This document shows, piece after piece, positions 36,467-44,672 of a stretch of DNA of 64,000 nucleotides. Below the pieces are notes generated by a model that had not been told where the DNA came from, searched no databases, and was given only the letters and a program-made list of their open reading frames with translations. The stretch comes from Gemmatimonadota bacterium (GTDB lineage: Bacteria > Gemmatimonadota > Gemmatimonadetes > Gemmatimonadales > Gemmatimonadaceae), in NCBI GenBank assembly GCA_021324775.1, contig JAJPIM010000001.1, positions 53,353 through 117,352 of the forward strand, in the 5' to 3' direction. How positions within the stretch are numbered: the first letter of the stretch is position 1; each line of letters opens with the position of its first letter. Position numbers and translations under genes: made by a program.

Positions 36467-36817
36467 ATGTCATCGTTCGAGACAGCACGCCGTATCGCGC
36501 ACGAGTTCCCCGCGGTCGAGGACGGGACATCCTACGGCACGCCGGCCCTCAAGGTGAAGGGCGCTCTCATGGCTCGCCTGCGGGAGGACGGCGAGACGCT
36601 CGTGCTCAGATGCACGTTCACCGATCGCGACTTGCTGATACACGACGCACCGGACACGTACTTCTGCACGGACCACTACAGGAATTATGAGTGCGTGCTC
36701 GTCCGCCTCTCACAGATCCGCGCGCCGGAGCTGCGCGAGCGCCTCGAGGAGGCCTGGCGCCGCGTCGCGCCCAGGACGCTGCTAGACGCCGCCCCCCGGC
36801 GCCGGCCGCGCACGTAG
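36467..36817 (+). CDS. MmcQ/YjbR-family protein
   Basis: 116 aa. This family has a double-wing fold like that of DNA-binding proteins, but its role is not known. Visible features: FPAVEDGTSYGTPALKVKG, the early acidic/aromatic motif; DRDLLIHDAPDTYFCTDHY; and LRERLEEAWRRVAPR, the C-terminal helix. It follows the DUF1330 gene and its 3' end overlaps the convergent membrane-protein gene by about 36 bases. Confidence 0.85.
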   Translation: MSSFETARRIAHEFPAVEDGTSYGTPALKVKGALMARLREDGETLVLRCTFTDRDLLIHDAPDTYFCTDHYRNYECVLVRLSQIRAPELRERLEEAWRRVAPRTLLDAAPRRRPRT

Positions 36818-37111
36818 CTGGGCGATGAACACCGCCGTCCCCGCATAGAGCACCAGGTCCAGCCGAATGTCACCCGAACGCAGGGCGTGGATGGCAACGA
36901 CAGCGTAAACCACTAGCAGGATCACCATCCCGGCGATCGCCGCGCGGCGCACGAGGAGAAGCACGACGCCGATGATCTCGATCACCGGCAGCCACGCCCG
37001 GTGGTCGCTGAGGCTCCTTGCAGTCATCATCGTGGCGACGCTCATCGCAGCAATGCACACCGCATAGAAGGCGGCGTACCACACTGGGGTCGGACGCTGC
37101 GTGCCGCTCAT
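36782..37111 (-). CDS. Small four-helix membrane protein
   Basis: 109 aa, nearly all hydrophobic: helices at about 11-30, 40-56, 58-76 and 84-100 with short basic loops (RRAAIAG, ALRSGDIRLDL). I do not recognise a family with certainty. Its start overlaps the stop of the RHH-like gene by four bases (ATGA), so the two are likely co-translated. Confidence 0.7.
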   Translation of the reverse strand: MSGTQRPTPVWYAAFYAVCIAAMSVATMMTARSLSDHRAWLPVIEIIGVVLLLVRRAAIAGMVILLVVYAVVAIHALRSGDIRLDLVLYAGTAVFIAQLRARPAPGGGV

Positions 37112-37428
37112 GCCCCGGCCGCCCTCGCCTTCCGGCGCCCCGACTTCCCGCGCGAGCCTGCCCGGCCCTTCGCCCGCTTTGCCGGCGCCTCGGCCAGTAG
37201 ATGGCTGTCCGCCGCGGTCAATCTGAGCCCGTATACGTCCTTGAGCCGCGCGATTTGCGCCAGCGATTCTGTCCCGAACGGCGCCTGCCCCTCGAACGCG
37301 TGCAGCACGATCCCCTCGAGCAGATCACCCAGCGAGAGGTCGAGGTACTCCGCCAGCGCCTTGAGCACTTTGAGGGTCCGCTTCTCGATGCGGATCCCAG
37401 TCTGTACCCGCTCCACGGTGGTCACCAT
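37108..37428 (-). CDS. Ribbon-helix-helix-like DNA-binding protein
   Basis: 106 aa. The N-terminal 45 residues (VQTGIRIEKRTLKVLKALAE, then LDLSLGDLLEGIV) look like a short strand followed by two helices, as in RHH repressors. The C-terminus is a strongly basic tail (KRAKGRAGSRGKSGRRKARA), which fits nucleic-acid binding. The ATG at 37428 is preferred; a GTG at 37452 adds eight residues encoded by a T-rich run. Repeated GATGGTAC boxes lie directly upstream and may be its operators. It is followed by a small membrane protein with overlapping start. Confidence 0.7.
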   Translation of the reverse strand: MVTTVERVQTGIRIEKRTLKVLKALAEYLDLSLGDLLEGIVLHAFEGQAPFGTESLAQIARLKDVYGLRLTAADSHLLAEAPAKRAKGRAGSRGKSGRRKARAAGA

Positions 37429-37441
37429 CTCGGAAAAAAAA

Positions 37442-37520
37442 GATGGTACCACGGTACAAAGGTGTCAAGCTACTGTCGCGTGATGGTACTTTGGCCCGAT
37501 GGTACGTTGGTAACGGTTAA
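37442..37520 (-). promoter_or_regulatory. GGTAC box array and -35-like element upstream of the RHH-like gene
   Basis: GATGGTAC occurs at 37442, 37481 and 37499, with an inverted partner making GGTACCACGGTACA near 37444-37457 and a GGTAAC near 37510. On the minus strand a consensus TTGACA lies inside the array. No good -10 sits at the normal distance; TACCAT at 14 bases is the nearest. It looks like an autoregulated promoter. Confidence 0.5.
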
Positions 37521-38467
37521 CCCGTCTCCCGGGTTCGTGCCAGATGCGCCAGGGTGTGGATGGCGACTGCCCGCCGGCGAAACGCGCTCTGTGATGCCTC
37601 GACGGTCATCACCCGGAACCGCAAACTCTCGCCCGGACGGCGCTGCGCGACCACCGGTAGGTCCGTGGAGCACACGACCGCGATCACCGGATACCCGCCC
37701 ACGGTCGGCCCGTCCGCCATGAGCACGATCGGTCGCCCCCCCGCCGGGATCTGCACCGCGCCGGCACACACCGGCGCCGACGGCAGCGCCGCATCCCCCG
37801 CATGCTCGATCGGCGGCCCCACCAGCCGGTAGCCCATCCGGTCGCTCGCCGCATCGATCCCGAACACCGTGTCCGTCAGCACATGCCAGGTCTCCGCGCT
37901 GAACAACCCCGCCTGCGGCCCCGTCACGACGCCGGCCTCCGCACTGTCGTACCGCGGCATGAGTTCGGCCGGCACCGCGAACCCCGCCACGGCCGGCTCG
38001 CCCGGATCACCGACCGGCAGCCGGTCGCCCGCCCGCACCATCCGCCCCTCCAGCCCCCCGAATCGCGCCGCCAGATACGTGGACCGGCTGCCCAGCACGA
38101 GCGGGACGTCGATGCCGCCCGAAAACGCGACGTACACGAACCGCCCGCCCAGGAACCGGTTGATGACCAGCTCACTCCCGGCCTCCGCACGCTGGCTCCG
38201 GTGCATCGCCACGGGCTCGCCGTCCAGCGTCGCCTCGACCTGGGCACCCGCCAGCGCAAACACTCCGCGCCGCCGCCACCGGATCCGCCCCCCGCTCAAT
38301 CCCCATTCAAGCGCCGCCGCATTCGCCGGATTGCCCACGACGGCGTTGGCCACGGCGTGCCCCCACGTGTCTATCGCCCCGCCACCCGGCACGCCCTCGG
38401 CCCGATGACCAGGCCGCCCCTGATCCTGAATCGTGAGATACGGCGGCGCTGCCACGATCTCGATCAT
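37517..38467 (-). CDS. pxpC: 5-oxoprolinase subunit C (biotin-dependent carboxyltransferase family)
   Basis: 316 aa. With PxpA and PxpB it hydrolyses 5-oxoproline to glutamate at the cost of ATP. It starts MIEIVAAPPYLTIQDQGRPG and contains ALEWGLSGGRIRW, AFSGGIDVPLVLGSRSTY, GYRLVGPPIEH and PVCAGAVQIPAGGRPIVLMADG-like segments characteristic of the family (formerly KipA or biotin-dependent carboxyltransferase). The ATG at 38467 is eight bases after the pxpB stop. It is the last gene of the permease-pxpA-pxpB-pxpC unit. Confidence 0.93.
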   Translation of the reverse strand: MIEIVAAPPYLTIQDQGRPGHRAEGVPGGGAIDTWGHAVANAVVGNPANAAALEWGLSGGRIRWRRRGVFALAGAQVEATLDGEPVAMHRSQRAEAGSELVINRFLGGRFVYVAFSGGIDVPLVLGSRSTYLAARFGGLEGRMVRAGDRLPVGDPGEPAVAGFAVPAELMPRYDSAEAGVVTGPQAGLFSAETWHVLTDTVFGIDAASDRMGYRLVGPPIEHAGDAALPSAPVCAGAVQIPAGGRPIVLMADGPTVGGYPVIAVVCSTDLPVVAQRRPGESLRFRVMTVEASQSAFRRRAVAIHTLAHLARTRETG

Positions 38468-38475
38468 CGCGCCAC

Positions 38476-39150
38476 TCACTCCGCGACCCGGACGAAACGA
38501 ACACGATCCCCAGCCGCAAAGACCGCCGGAGGATCCCGCATCGGATCGAACAATTCGGCAGAGGTCCGCCCGATGAGATGCCAGCCACCCGGGATCGCGT
38601 ACGGATACACGCCGGTCTGCGCCCCCGCGATCGCCACCGATCCCGCCGGAACACGTGGCCGCGGCTCCGTCCGCCGCGGCACCACCAGCGATGGATCGAG
38701 ATCGCCGAGATACGCCCACCCAGGCACGAACCCCAGGAAGTAGACGGTATACACACGTCCGGTATGCCGCGCCACGACGTCGGCCACGCTCAGCCCCGTC
38801 CGCCGGGCAACCTCGTCGAGATCTGGACCGTCGTACCGCACCGGGATCTCGTGCTCGCGCCCCACTGGCGCGTCCGCGCCCGGGGCCACCGCTGCAGCCT
38901 CGTTGACGATGGGCTCGAGTGTCCTGACCATCGTCTCGTAGCTCGTGTGCAGCGCGTCGTACCACACAGTCACCACGGCGTAGCCGGACGCGATGTCACG
39001 CACCGGCGGCAATGCTGCCGCCCGGACGGCGGCCGCCACCATCCGCACGCGAGCACTCATCGCCGCGTCGGCGCGATCGCCGAGCGTGATGGTGAGCGCG
39101 CTGTCGGCGAGCGGAGTGAAGGTCGGTGCGGCGACCCCCGAATCACTCAC
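38476..39150 (-). CDS. pxpB: 5-oxoprolinase subunit B (KipI-like)
   Basis: 224 aa. Allophanate-hydrolase-subunit-1-type partner of PxpC. Typical blocks: TITLGDRADAAMSARV, VTVWYDALHTSYETM, HEIPVRYDGPDLDEVA, the FLGFVPGWAYLGDLDPSLV stretch and VYPYAIPGGWHLIGRTSAEL. The GTG at 39150 overlaps the pxpA TGA by four bases (GTGA), a typical coupled start. Confidence 0.93.
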   Translation of the reverse strand: MSDSGVAAPTFTPLADSALTITLGDRADAAMSARVRMVAAAVRAAALPPVRDIASGYAVVTVWYDALHTSYETMVRTLEPIVNEAAAVAPGADAPVGREHEIPVRYDGPDLDEVARRTGLSVADVVARHTGRVYTVYFLGFVPGWAYLGDLDPSLVVPRRTEPRPRVPAGSVAIAGAQTGVYPYAIPGGWHLIGRTSAELFDPMRDPPAVFAAGDRVRFVRVAE

Positions 39151-39983
39151 CGCACGAACGGCGCGACACGCACTCCGTGATGATCGAGGTGCGTGCGCAG
39201 CGCCTGCACCAGCGCGAGCGCGCCCGGCGTGTCGCCATGCACGCACAGGGAGTCCGCCCGGACGGCGACGCTGGTGCCGTCGATCGCCATGACCGAGCCC
39301 GTCGTCACCATCCGGAGCGCCCGCGCCACGACGGCATCGGTGTCGCGCACGACGGCGCCCGGCACGGACCGCGGCACGAGTGTCCCGTCGCTCGTGTACG
39401 CGCGATCGGCAAATGCTTCCGAGGCCGTCCGGAGCCCCGCCGCGTCTCCCGCCGCGATCAGTGTACTGCCGGAAAGCCCCAGCATCACCAGCGATGGATC
39501 CACGAGGCGGATCGCATCCGCGATCGCATCCGCGACCACGCGGTCGGCCACCGCGCGGTTGTACAAGGCACCATGCGCTTTTACGTACCGGAGCCGCGTC
39601 CCGCCCGCGCGGCACACGGCATCGAGCGCACCGATCTGATAGATCACGTACGCGGTGATCTCACTCGGGGTCGCACCGAGATCCCGCCGTCCGAACCCCA
39701 TGAGGTCCGGATAGCCAGGATGCGCCCCGATCGCGACACCATGCCTCGCGGCCGCCGCCACGGTCTCGCGCATCGTCATCGGGTCACCCGCGTGAAACCC
39801 GCACGCGATGTTCGCGGACGTGAGCAGCGGCATCAGCGCCGCATCAGCACCGAGACGGTACGGCCCAAACCCTTCGCCGAGGTCGGCGTTCAGATCGATG
39901 GTGTGGTTGATGGTTGTTCTCTCCTTTCTCCTCTCTCCTTTCTCCTTTCTACAGAGCGCGCCACATCGCGTACACCGGCGCAC
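39147..39983 (-). CDS. pxpA: 5-oxoprolinase subunit A (LamB/YcsF family); start unusual
   Basis: 278 aa as drawn. The domain is unmistakable: IDLNADLGEGFGPYRLG, SANIACGFHAGDPMTM, GVAIGAHPGYPDLMGFGRR, YVKAHGALYN and CVHGDTPGAL. Homologues begin one or two residues before IDLN, yet between the permease stop (39951) and that point there is no ATG, GTG or TTG in frame, only a purine tract and ACC-ATC-AAC codons. Either translation starts at a GTG at 39983 inside the permease end, adding a basic stretch ([11 protein letters not shown]), or at a non-standard codon such as ATC near 39911. The conserved part is certain, the start is not. Confidence 0.88.
   Translation of the reverse strand: MRRCTRCGALCRKEKGERRKERTTINHTIDLNADLGEGFGPYRLGADAALMPLLTSANIACGFHAGDPMTMRETVAAAARHGVAIGAHPGYPDLMGFGRRDLGATPSEITAYVIYQIGALDAVCRAGGTRLRYVKAHGALYNRAVADRVVADAIADAIRLVDPSLVMLGLSGSTLIAAGDAAGLRTASEAFADRAYTSDGTLVPRSVPGAVVRDTDAVVARALRMVTTGSVMAIDGTSVAVRADSLCVHGDTPGALALVQALRTHLDHHGVRVAPFVR
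39917..39948 (-). repeat. Purine tract between permease stop and pxpA
   Basis: Minus-strand run starting directly after the permease TAG: AAAGGAGAAAGGAGAGAGG then AGAAAGGAGAG. It contains at least three AAGGAG cores in the place where the ribosome site of pxpA would be. Confidence 0.75.
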
Positions 39984-41426
39984 CACACAGCACGATGAGC
40001 AATCCGAGCAATGACTGCACACGCGTGCCCGGTACGACCACGAGCGTGAGCGCGATCGCGGTCGTCAGCACAATGTACAGCGCCGGCAACACCGGATACC
40101 CCCACGCGCGGTACGGCCGGAAAGTGTCCGGCTGGGTGCGCCGCAGAACGAACAGCCCGGCGGTCGTCGCGACGTAGAACACCAGCGCCGCGAAGATCAC
40201 GAACTGGATGAGCTGCGTATAGGTCCCGGACAGACACAGGGCGGTGATCCAGACGGCCTGCAGCGCCAGCGCGGTTCCCGGCACCTGCCGCCCGTTGAGC
40301 CGGCCGACGGCCGCGAACATCAGGCCGTCCCGCGCCATGGCGTAGTACACGCGCGCTCCCGCGAGGATCAACCCGTTCACGCAGCCGAATGTCGACACCA
40401 GGATCGCGCACGCCATCACCACCGAGCCGCTCGCTCCGAAGATCTGCTCTGCGGCCGCCGTCGCGACTCGGTCCTGCGTCGCATACTGGATCCCCCGCGC
40501 CGCCGCGGTCGCGGCGTCCGGCACTCCCGCGAGCGGCAGCACGGAGAGATACGCCACGTTCGTGCACACGTAGAGCAGGGTCACGAACCCGGACCCATGA
40601 CGAGCGCCCTCGGCAGGTTCCGCGCCGGATCGCGTACCTCGGCGGCCGCGAAGGTCACATTGTTCCACGCGTCGGTCGAGAACAGACACCCGACCATCGC
40701 GGCGCCAAACACCAGCAGATAGGGCGACGCAGTCGGCGGATGCGCGAAAAAATGACCGGGCGAGAAGTTGGCGGCCACCGCCGCGCCGTTCCTCCCCACG
40801 GTGACCGCCAGAATCACGAGCGCGATCACCGCACCCGCCTTGATGAGCGTGAATGAGGTCTGAATCGCTTTGCCCTCACGCACGCCGCGCACGTTGGCCA
40901 TGGTCAACAACCACACGATGCCCACCGCCGCGAGCCGCTGCGGCGTGAGCCCCACCACGATCGCCTCGGCCCCCGTGTGGCACCCCAGCACTGCCGCACA
41001 GAACTCGGCCCGGGGAAGTCCCGCGAATGGCACCGGACTGATTGCCGGGAAGATCACGCCCGCGAACCGTCCAAACGCGACCGCCACGGCGGCGATCGTC
41101 CCGGTCTGGATCACGGCCAGCAAAGTCCAGCCATAAAGAAACGCGGGAAACGGCCCGAACGCTTCACGCAGAAAGACGTACTGGCCGCCAGCACGCGGAT
41201 ACATCGCCGCCATCTCGCCGTACGCAAGCGCACCGAGAACGGTGATCACGCCGGTCAACGCCCACGCGGCCAGCAAGGCCGCGGGCGATCCGACGGCACG
41301 CGAGATCCCAGCCGACACGATGAAGATCCCGGATCCGATCATCGACCCGACCGCCAGCAGCGTGGCATCGGTCACAGTCATCGCTGCGACGAAGCCCTCT
41401 CCACCCGTCTGGGGCTCTCTCGGCAT
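39949..41426 (-). pseudogene. APC-superfamily amino acid permease, frameshifted
   Basis: Two overlapping frames together make one normal permease. The 5' part (41426 to 40581) has TLLAVGSMIGSGIFIVSAGI and runs to RNLPRALVMGPGS-stop. The 3' part (from about 40600 to 39949) continues with SGFVTLLYVCTNVAYLSVLPL and the remaining helices. The natural junction ALVMGSGFVTLL would need one extra base in the GGG runs at about 40585-40600, so a one-base deletion or a sequencing error is likely. The gene heads the pxpABC operon and would import 5-oxoproline or a related amino acid. If the shift is real, the transporter is broken. Confidence 0.8.
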
Positions 41427-41609
41427 GCGCCATCTCTACACTCACCGCGCCACTCCCGATAGGGGGCGGACCGCGAGGGTAGTGGGTCACTCTGAGCGTA
41501 ACGGGTTCACAAGGTCGGCATGTCCCACACACGGTCGGCAAGTCCAGCAGCCGTTGCCGGGTTGGCGGCGTCTTAAGACCGGGGATGCGATCTTAGCGTA
41601 CACAAAACA

Positions 41610-41638
41610 ACGAGGCCCGCAGCCGAAGCGGGCCTCGT
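41610..41638 (-). terminator. Intrinsic terminator of the islet gene
   Basis: Perfect 11-base stem ACGAGGCCCGC / GCGGGCCTCGT with a seven-base loop. Read on the minus strand it is followed by TTGTTTTGTG. It lies about 70 bases past the stop of the gene at 41709. Confidence 0.75.
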
Positions 41639-41708
41639 CACATCTCGGGCTGTTGCTCGCTAGAAGCCAATCGCCATTGTTTGCTTTCCTCCTCGTAAGG
41701 GCAATCTC

Positions 41709-42410
41709 TTAGTCCTGCGCCTTCGGGTCAAGACGGGTTCCAATCGGCGGTGGCAACTTCGCGCCATCAGACTGGAGCCGCTTAAGCTGCTCGAATATCG
41801 GTCCCTGTGCCTTCCTCGCATACCAACCCTTGAACAGTGTCACGCTGTTCTGGAAGGGGCCGCTAGCCGGATTTGTGCGGCGGTGAGTGAGAAATGCGGG
41901 ATACAACCCCATGACCATTTGACAGAAGACGGTCGAGCACGGCTCGAATGCCACCGTTTCGTCCGCGAGAGCCGGATCGTTGGTGAAATACATTGACCAC
42001 GTTTCGAGCGCGTTCATTAGGCGGACAGTTTGCTTCTTTAGTTCGATGTCCAACTGGCCCATCCACGCAATCGCCCTGTTGATCTTTTGTATCTCTTCCT
42101 TTTCGTCGAAGGAGACTTGAGCTGGGTCACCCACAAACAAGGGCACTCTCTTGGCCGCAATGTTGGCAAGGATCTCGGTATACAGCGGCACTAGCTCACG
42201 GGCCATCTCATTGCAGCGATCAACGGCACTTTGAACCGATTCGCGTGTTGCACGATTGTGCATTTCGGTTCTCGTCAGTCTCAGCGAGTGGAGACCACGC
42301 CCAGCAACAACCGCGACTCCTATCGTCGCAAGAGCCAGCACCATCGTCCAGAAATCGGCTGCGTTCGTCGGGTTGATGAACGCTAGGAAATGTGAAATGA
42401 CCCAAACCAT
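41709..42410 (-). CDS. Hypothetical protein with one N-terminal membrane helix (lower-GC islet)
   Basis: 233 aa. Not recognised with confidence. An N-terminal helix (FWTMVLALATIGVAVVAGRGL) is followed by a helical cytoplasmic region (VQSAVDRCNEMARELVPLYT, EEIQKINRAIAWMGQLDIEL, FEPCSTVFCQMVMGLYPAFL), a layout seen in DUF4760-like proteins. Codons are visibly more AT-rich than in all neighbours (many ATT, TTT, AAA), which suggests recent transfer. It has its own terminator and no operon partner. No ribosome site is seen before the ATG at 42410. Confidence 0.72.
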   Translation of the reverse strand: MVWVISHFLAFINPTNAADFWTMVLALATIGVAVVAGRGLHSLRLTRTEMHNRATRESVQSAVDRCNEMARELVPLYTEILANIAAKRVPLFVGDPAQVSFDEKEEIQKINRAIAWMGQLDIELKKQTVRLMNALETWSMYFTNDPALADETVAFEPCSTVFCQMVMGLYPAFLTHRRTNPASGPFQNSVTLFKGWYARKAQGPIFEQLKRLQSDGAKLPPPIGTRLDPKAQD

Positions 42411-42609
42411 GAGCCGAGTATGCCAGGGGTCCCATCGCTCTGCAAGCAGCGGATTGGGACACCTGACTATCGTTTTGTCACATCTGAGATCGACCCGTCA
42501 CCGGCGTCGGGGCCGCCTAATGCGCGTTCCTCGGTCCTTTCGCCTCTCTGGCCGTCCCCCCCCTCGACGCCCAGCTCGTCGAGGCGCTCCATGCCCACGT
42601 CGCGGGCAC

Positions 42610-43878
42610 TCAGCCGCGCGTCAGCTCGTCGATAACGGTCACCGCAGCACCCAGCTCGGCGGCGGTGTTGTAATAGTGGGGTGAGAGCCGGAGCGCGCCG
42701 GTGATCCCTTTCGCTTCGAAGTCGATCACGCCCGACACCCGGTCCGATACGCTGGTGTTGATACCCCGCGCCCGGAGCCGGTGCTTGAGTTCCTCGGGCT
42801 CATGTCCATCGACTGCGATCGTGACGATCGCGCACCGGTCGGCCCCGCGATCGAATATCCGCACCTGCGGCAATGTCTCGAGCTTCTCGCGCAGATCGGC
42901 GGCCAACTCCCGGCTCCTCGTAAACGCTACATCGCCCACGGCCAGCGCGTACCGCGCGGCCTCGCCCATGCCGAGCACCAGCGCGTACGCGTATTCCCAG
43001 TTCTCGAAGCGCCGCGCGCCTCGCGCGAGCTGAAACTCGTTCGCGGTCTCCCAGTCCGCGCCGCGCATGTCGACGTACAGCGGATACGCACCCGCGGCCA
43101 GCGCGCGGTCGGACACGTAAAGGAAGCCGATCCCGCGCGGCCCGCGAAGAAACTTCCGCGCCGTTCCCGCGAGATAGTCGCACCGCACGGCATGCACATC
43201 CACGGGGAGCTGCCCGATCGCCTGGCACGCATCGACCACGAACGGAATCCCGGCCTCTTCACATACCGCGCCCACCGCGCCCACGTCCTGCACGAGACCC
43301 GAGTTGGTCGGCACCCACGTCATCACCACAAGCCGGCACCGCGGGTCGCGGGTGAGTTTGCCCACGCTCGCAGGATCCACGCCGCCTTCGGCCATGTCGG
43401 CGGCGCGTTTGATCACGAGTCCTGTCCGCTGCGCGAGCGACAGGTACATGAGCTGGTTCGAGGGATAGTCGCAGCGGGTCGTGACCAGCACGTCGCCCGG
43501 CTTGAAGTCGAACGCACTGAGTGCCTGCGCGATCGCGACAGTCGCGTTCTCGACGATGGCAATGTTGCGGCCGCGCGAGTTGACGATTTTCCCCACGGCC
43601 TCGTACGCCTCCTGCACACGTGACGCTGCCTCATCGGCGGCCTCATATCCGCCGATTTCGGCCTCACGGTCGAGATGGCGGTGCATCACCTCGACGACGG
43701 ATCGGGGCGGCAGCGCCGCCCCGGCGTTGTTGAGATGGATGCGGTCCTGACACCCCGGTGTATCGGCCCGCCACCGCTCGAGCGCCGTATCGGCAGCGGC
43801 TGACTCGGCCGCCGCCTTGGCCGGTGCGCTCCTGCGCGCGGGCCTCACCCTCTTGCCGCGGCGTTTCGGGATCGCCAT
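42610..43878 (-). CDS. Class V-fold PLP-dependent aminotransferase / desulfurase-like
   Basis: 422 aa. Fold-type I enzyme of the NifS/class V group: HLNNAGAALPPRSV, NATVAIAQALSAF, VVDACQAIGQLPVDV, and GTARKFLRGPRGIGFL with the PLP Lys. No Cys-loop typical of a true desulfurase is obvious near the C-terminus, so an aminotransferase, lyase or kynureninase-like role is equally possible. The ATG at 43878 has AAGGAG seven bases upstream. The first 40 residues are a basic Ala/Lys/Arg-rich tail (PKRRGKRVRPARRSAPAKA), unusual for the family. It is divergent from the DinB gene. Confidence 0.87.
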   Translation of the reverse strand: MAIPKRRGKRVRPARRSAPAKAAAESAAADTALERWRADTPGCQDRIHLNNAGAALPPRSVVEVMHRHLDREAEIGGYEAADEAASRVQEAYEAVGKIVNSRGRNIAIVENATVAIAQALSAFDFKPGDVLVTTRCDYPSNQLMYLSLAQRTGLVIKRAADMAEGGVDPASVGKLTRDPRCRLVVMTWVPTNSGLVQDVGAVGAVCEEAGIPFVVDACQAIGQLPVDVHAVRCDYLAGTARKFLRGPRGIGFLYVSDRALAAGAYPLYVDMRGADWETANEFQLARGARRFENWEYAYALVLGMGEAARYALAVGDVAFTRSRELAADLREKLETLPQVRIFDRGADRCAIVTIAVDGHEPEELKHRLRARGINTSVSDRVSGVIDFEAKGITGALRLSPHYYNTAAELGAAVTVIDELTRG

Positions 43879-43995
43879 TGCCCATCTCCTTTCCCGGAAT
43901 TGTGTCCGCGCCCACTTTTGGAAACGGGCCCCCGTCTGGCCGGTGTCAGATTCCGGCCGCGAACGAAAACCCGCTCCGGATTTGCCAGGGATCAT

Positions 43996-44517
43996 ATGAT
44001 AACGCCAATGCGCTGGTTCGACCGCTCCTTCACATTCGGTCTTCCACTGGGTGCGTTCCCCGCCGTGATTGAGCGGTTGCGCGGAACGCCGGCTCGTGCC
44101 GCCGAGCTGGTCGCGGGCGTGCCGGCGCAGATGCTCACACGCCGCACGGACGGCAAATGGTCGGTACAGGAACACATCGCCCACCTCGCCGACCTGGGCA
44201 TGCTCGACGACAAACGGCTCGAGGATTTTCTCGCGGGCGCGACCAATCTGTCACCAGCTGATCTCACGAACCGCGCTACCGAGGATGCGGATCACAACCG
44301 GCTGCCGATCGCCATCGTGCTCGAGCGGCTCGGCACGGGCCGCATGGATCTCGTGCGCCGGATGGACGCACTCACGGAGGACGAGGTGGGCCGCACCGCG
44401 ATTCACCCCCGCCTTAAGCAGCCCATGCGATTGATGGACTGGGCGATCTTCGTGGCCGATCACGACGATCACCATCTCGCGCACGTGCATCAGGCCCTCG
44501 CAAAGGCGACGCGCTAG
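43996..44517 (+). CDS. DinB-family protein
   Basis: 173 aa. Four-helix-bundle family of putative metal-dependent thiol transferases. The three metal-ligand His are visible: QEHIAHLADL, the mid helix, and the late DHDDHHLAHVHQAL. GKWSVQEHIAHLADLG is the family signature. Start at the ATG 43996, after a weak AGGGAT. The long upstream frame is an artefact. Substrate unknown. Confidence 0.87.
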   Translation: MITPMRWFDRSFTFGLPLGAFPAVIERLRGTPARAAELVAGVPAQMLTRRTDGKWSVQEHIAHLADLGMLDDKRLEDFLAGATNLSPADLTNRATEDADHNRLPIAIVLERLGTGRMDLVRRMDALTEDEVGRTAIHPRLKQPMRLMDWAIFVADHDDHHLAHVHQALAKATR

Positions 44518-44672
44518 CAGCACGCCTGGCGCCACCGCGTTCGTCGGGAAACGCGCCCGGCCACGCTTCCCAGGCCGGGCAGCCGCCGGTCGCGCACGTC
44601 GCAGCTTGCTGAGGCAGCGGTCGCGAACCAGTTTGGGGCGCCCACGGCACGCCCCCGCCATCCCCCGCCCGC

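Noticed and set aside
41464..41708. tRNA or attachment site at the edge of the lower-GC islet
   Set aside because: I looked for a cloverleaf, CCA end and direct repeats flanking the islet. Only the 11-base terminator hairpin is found.
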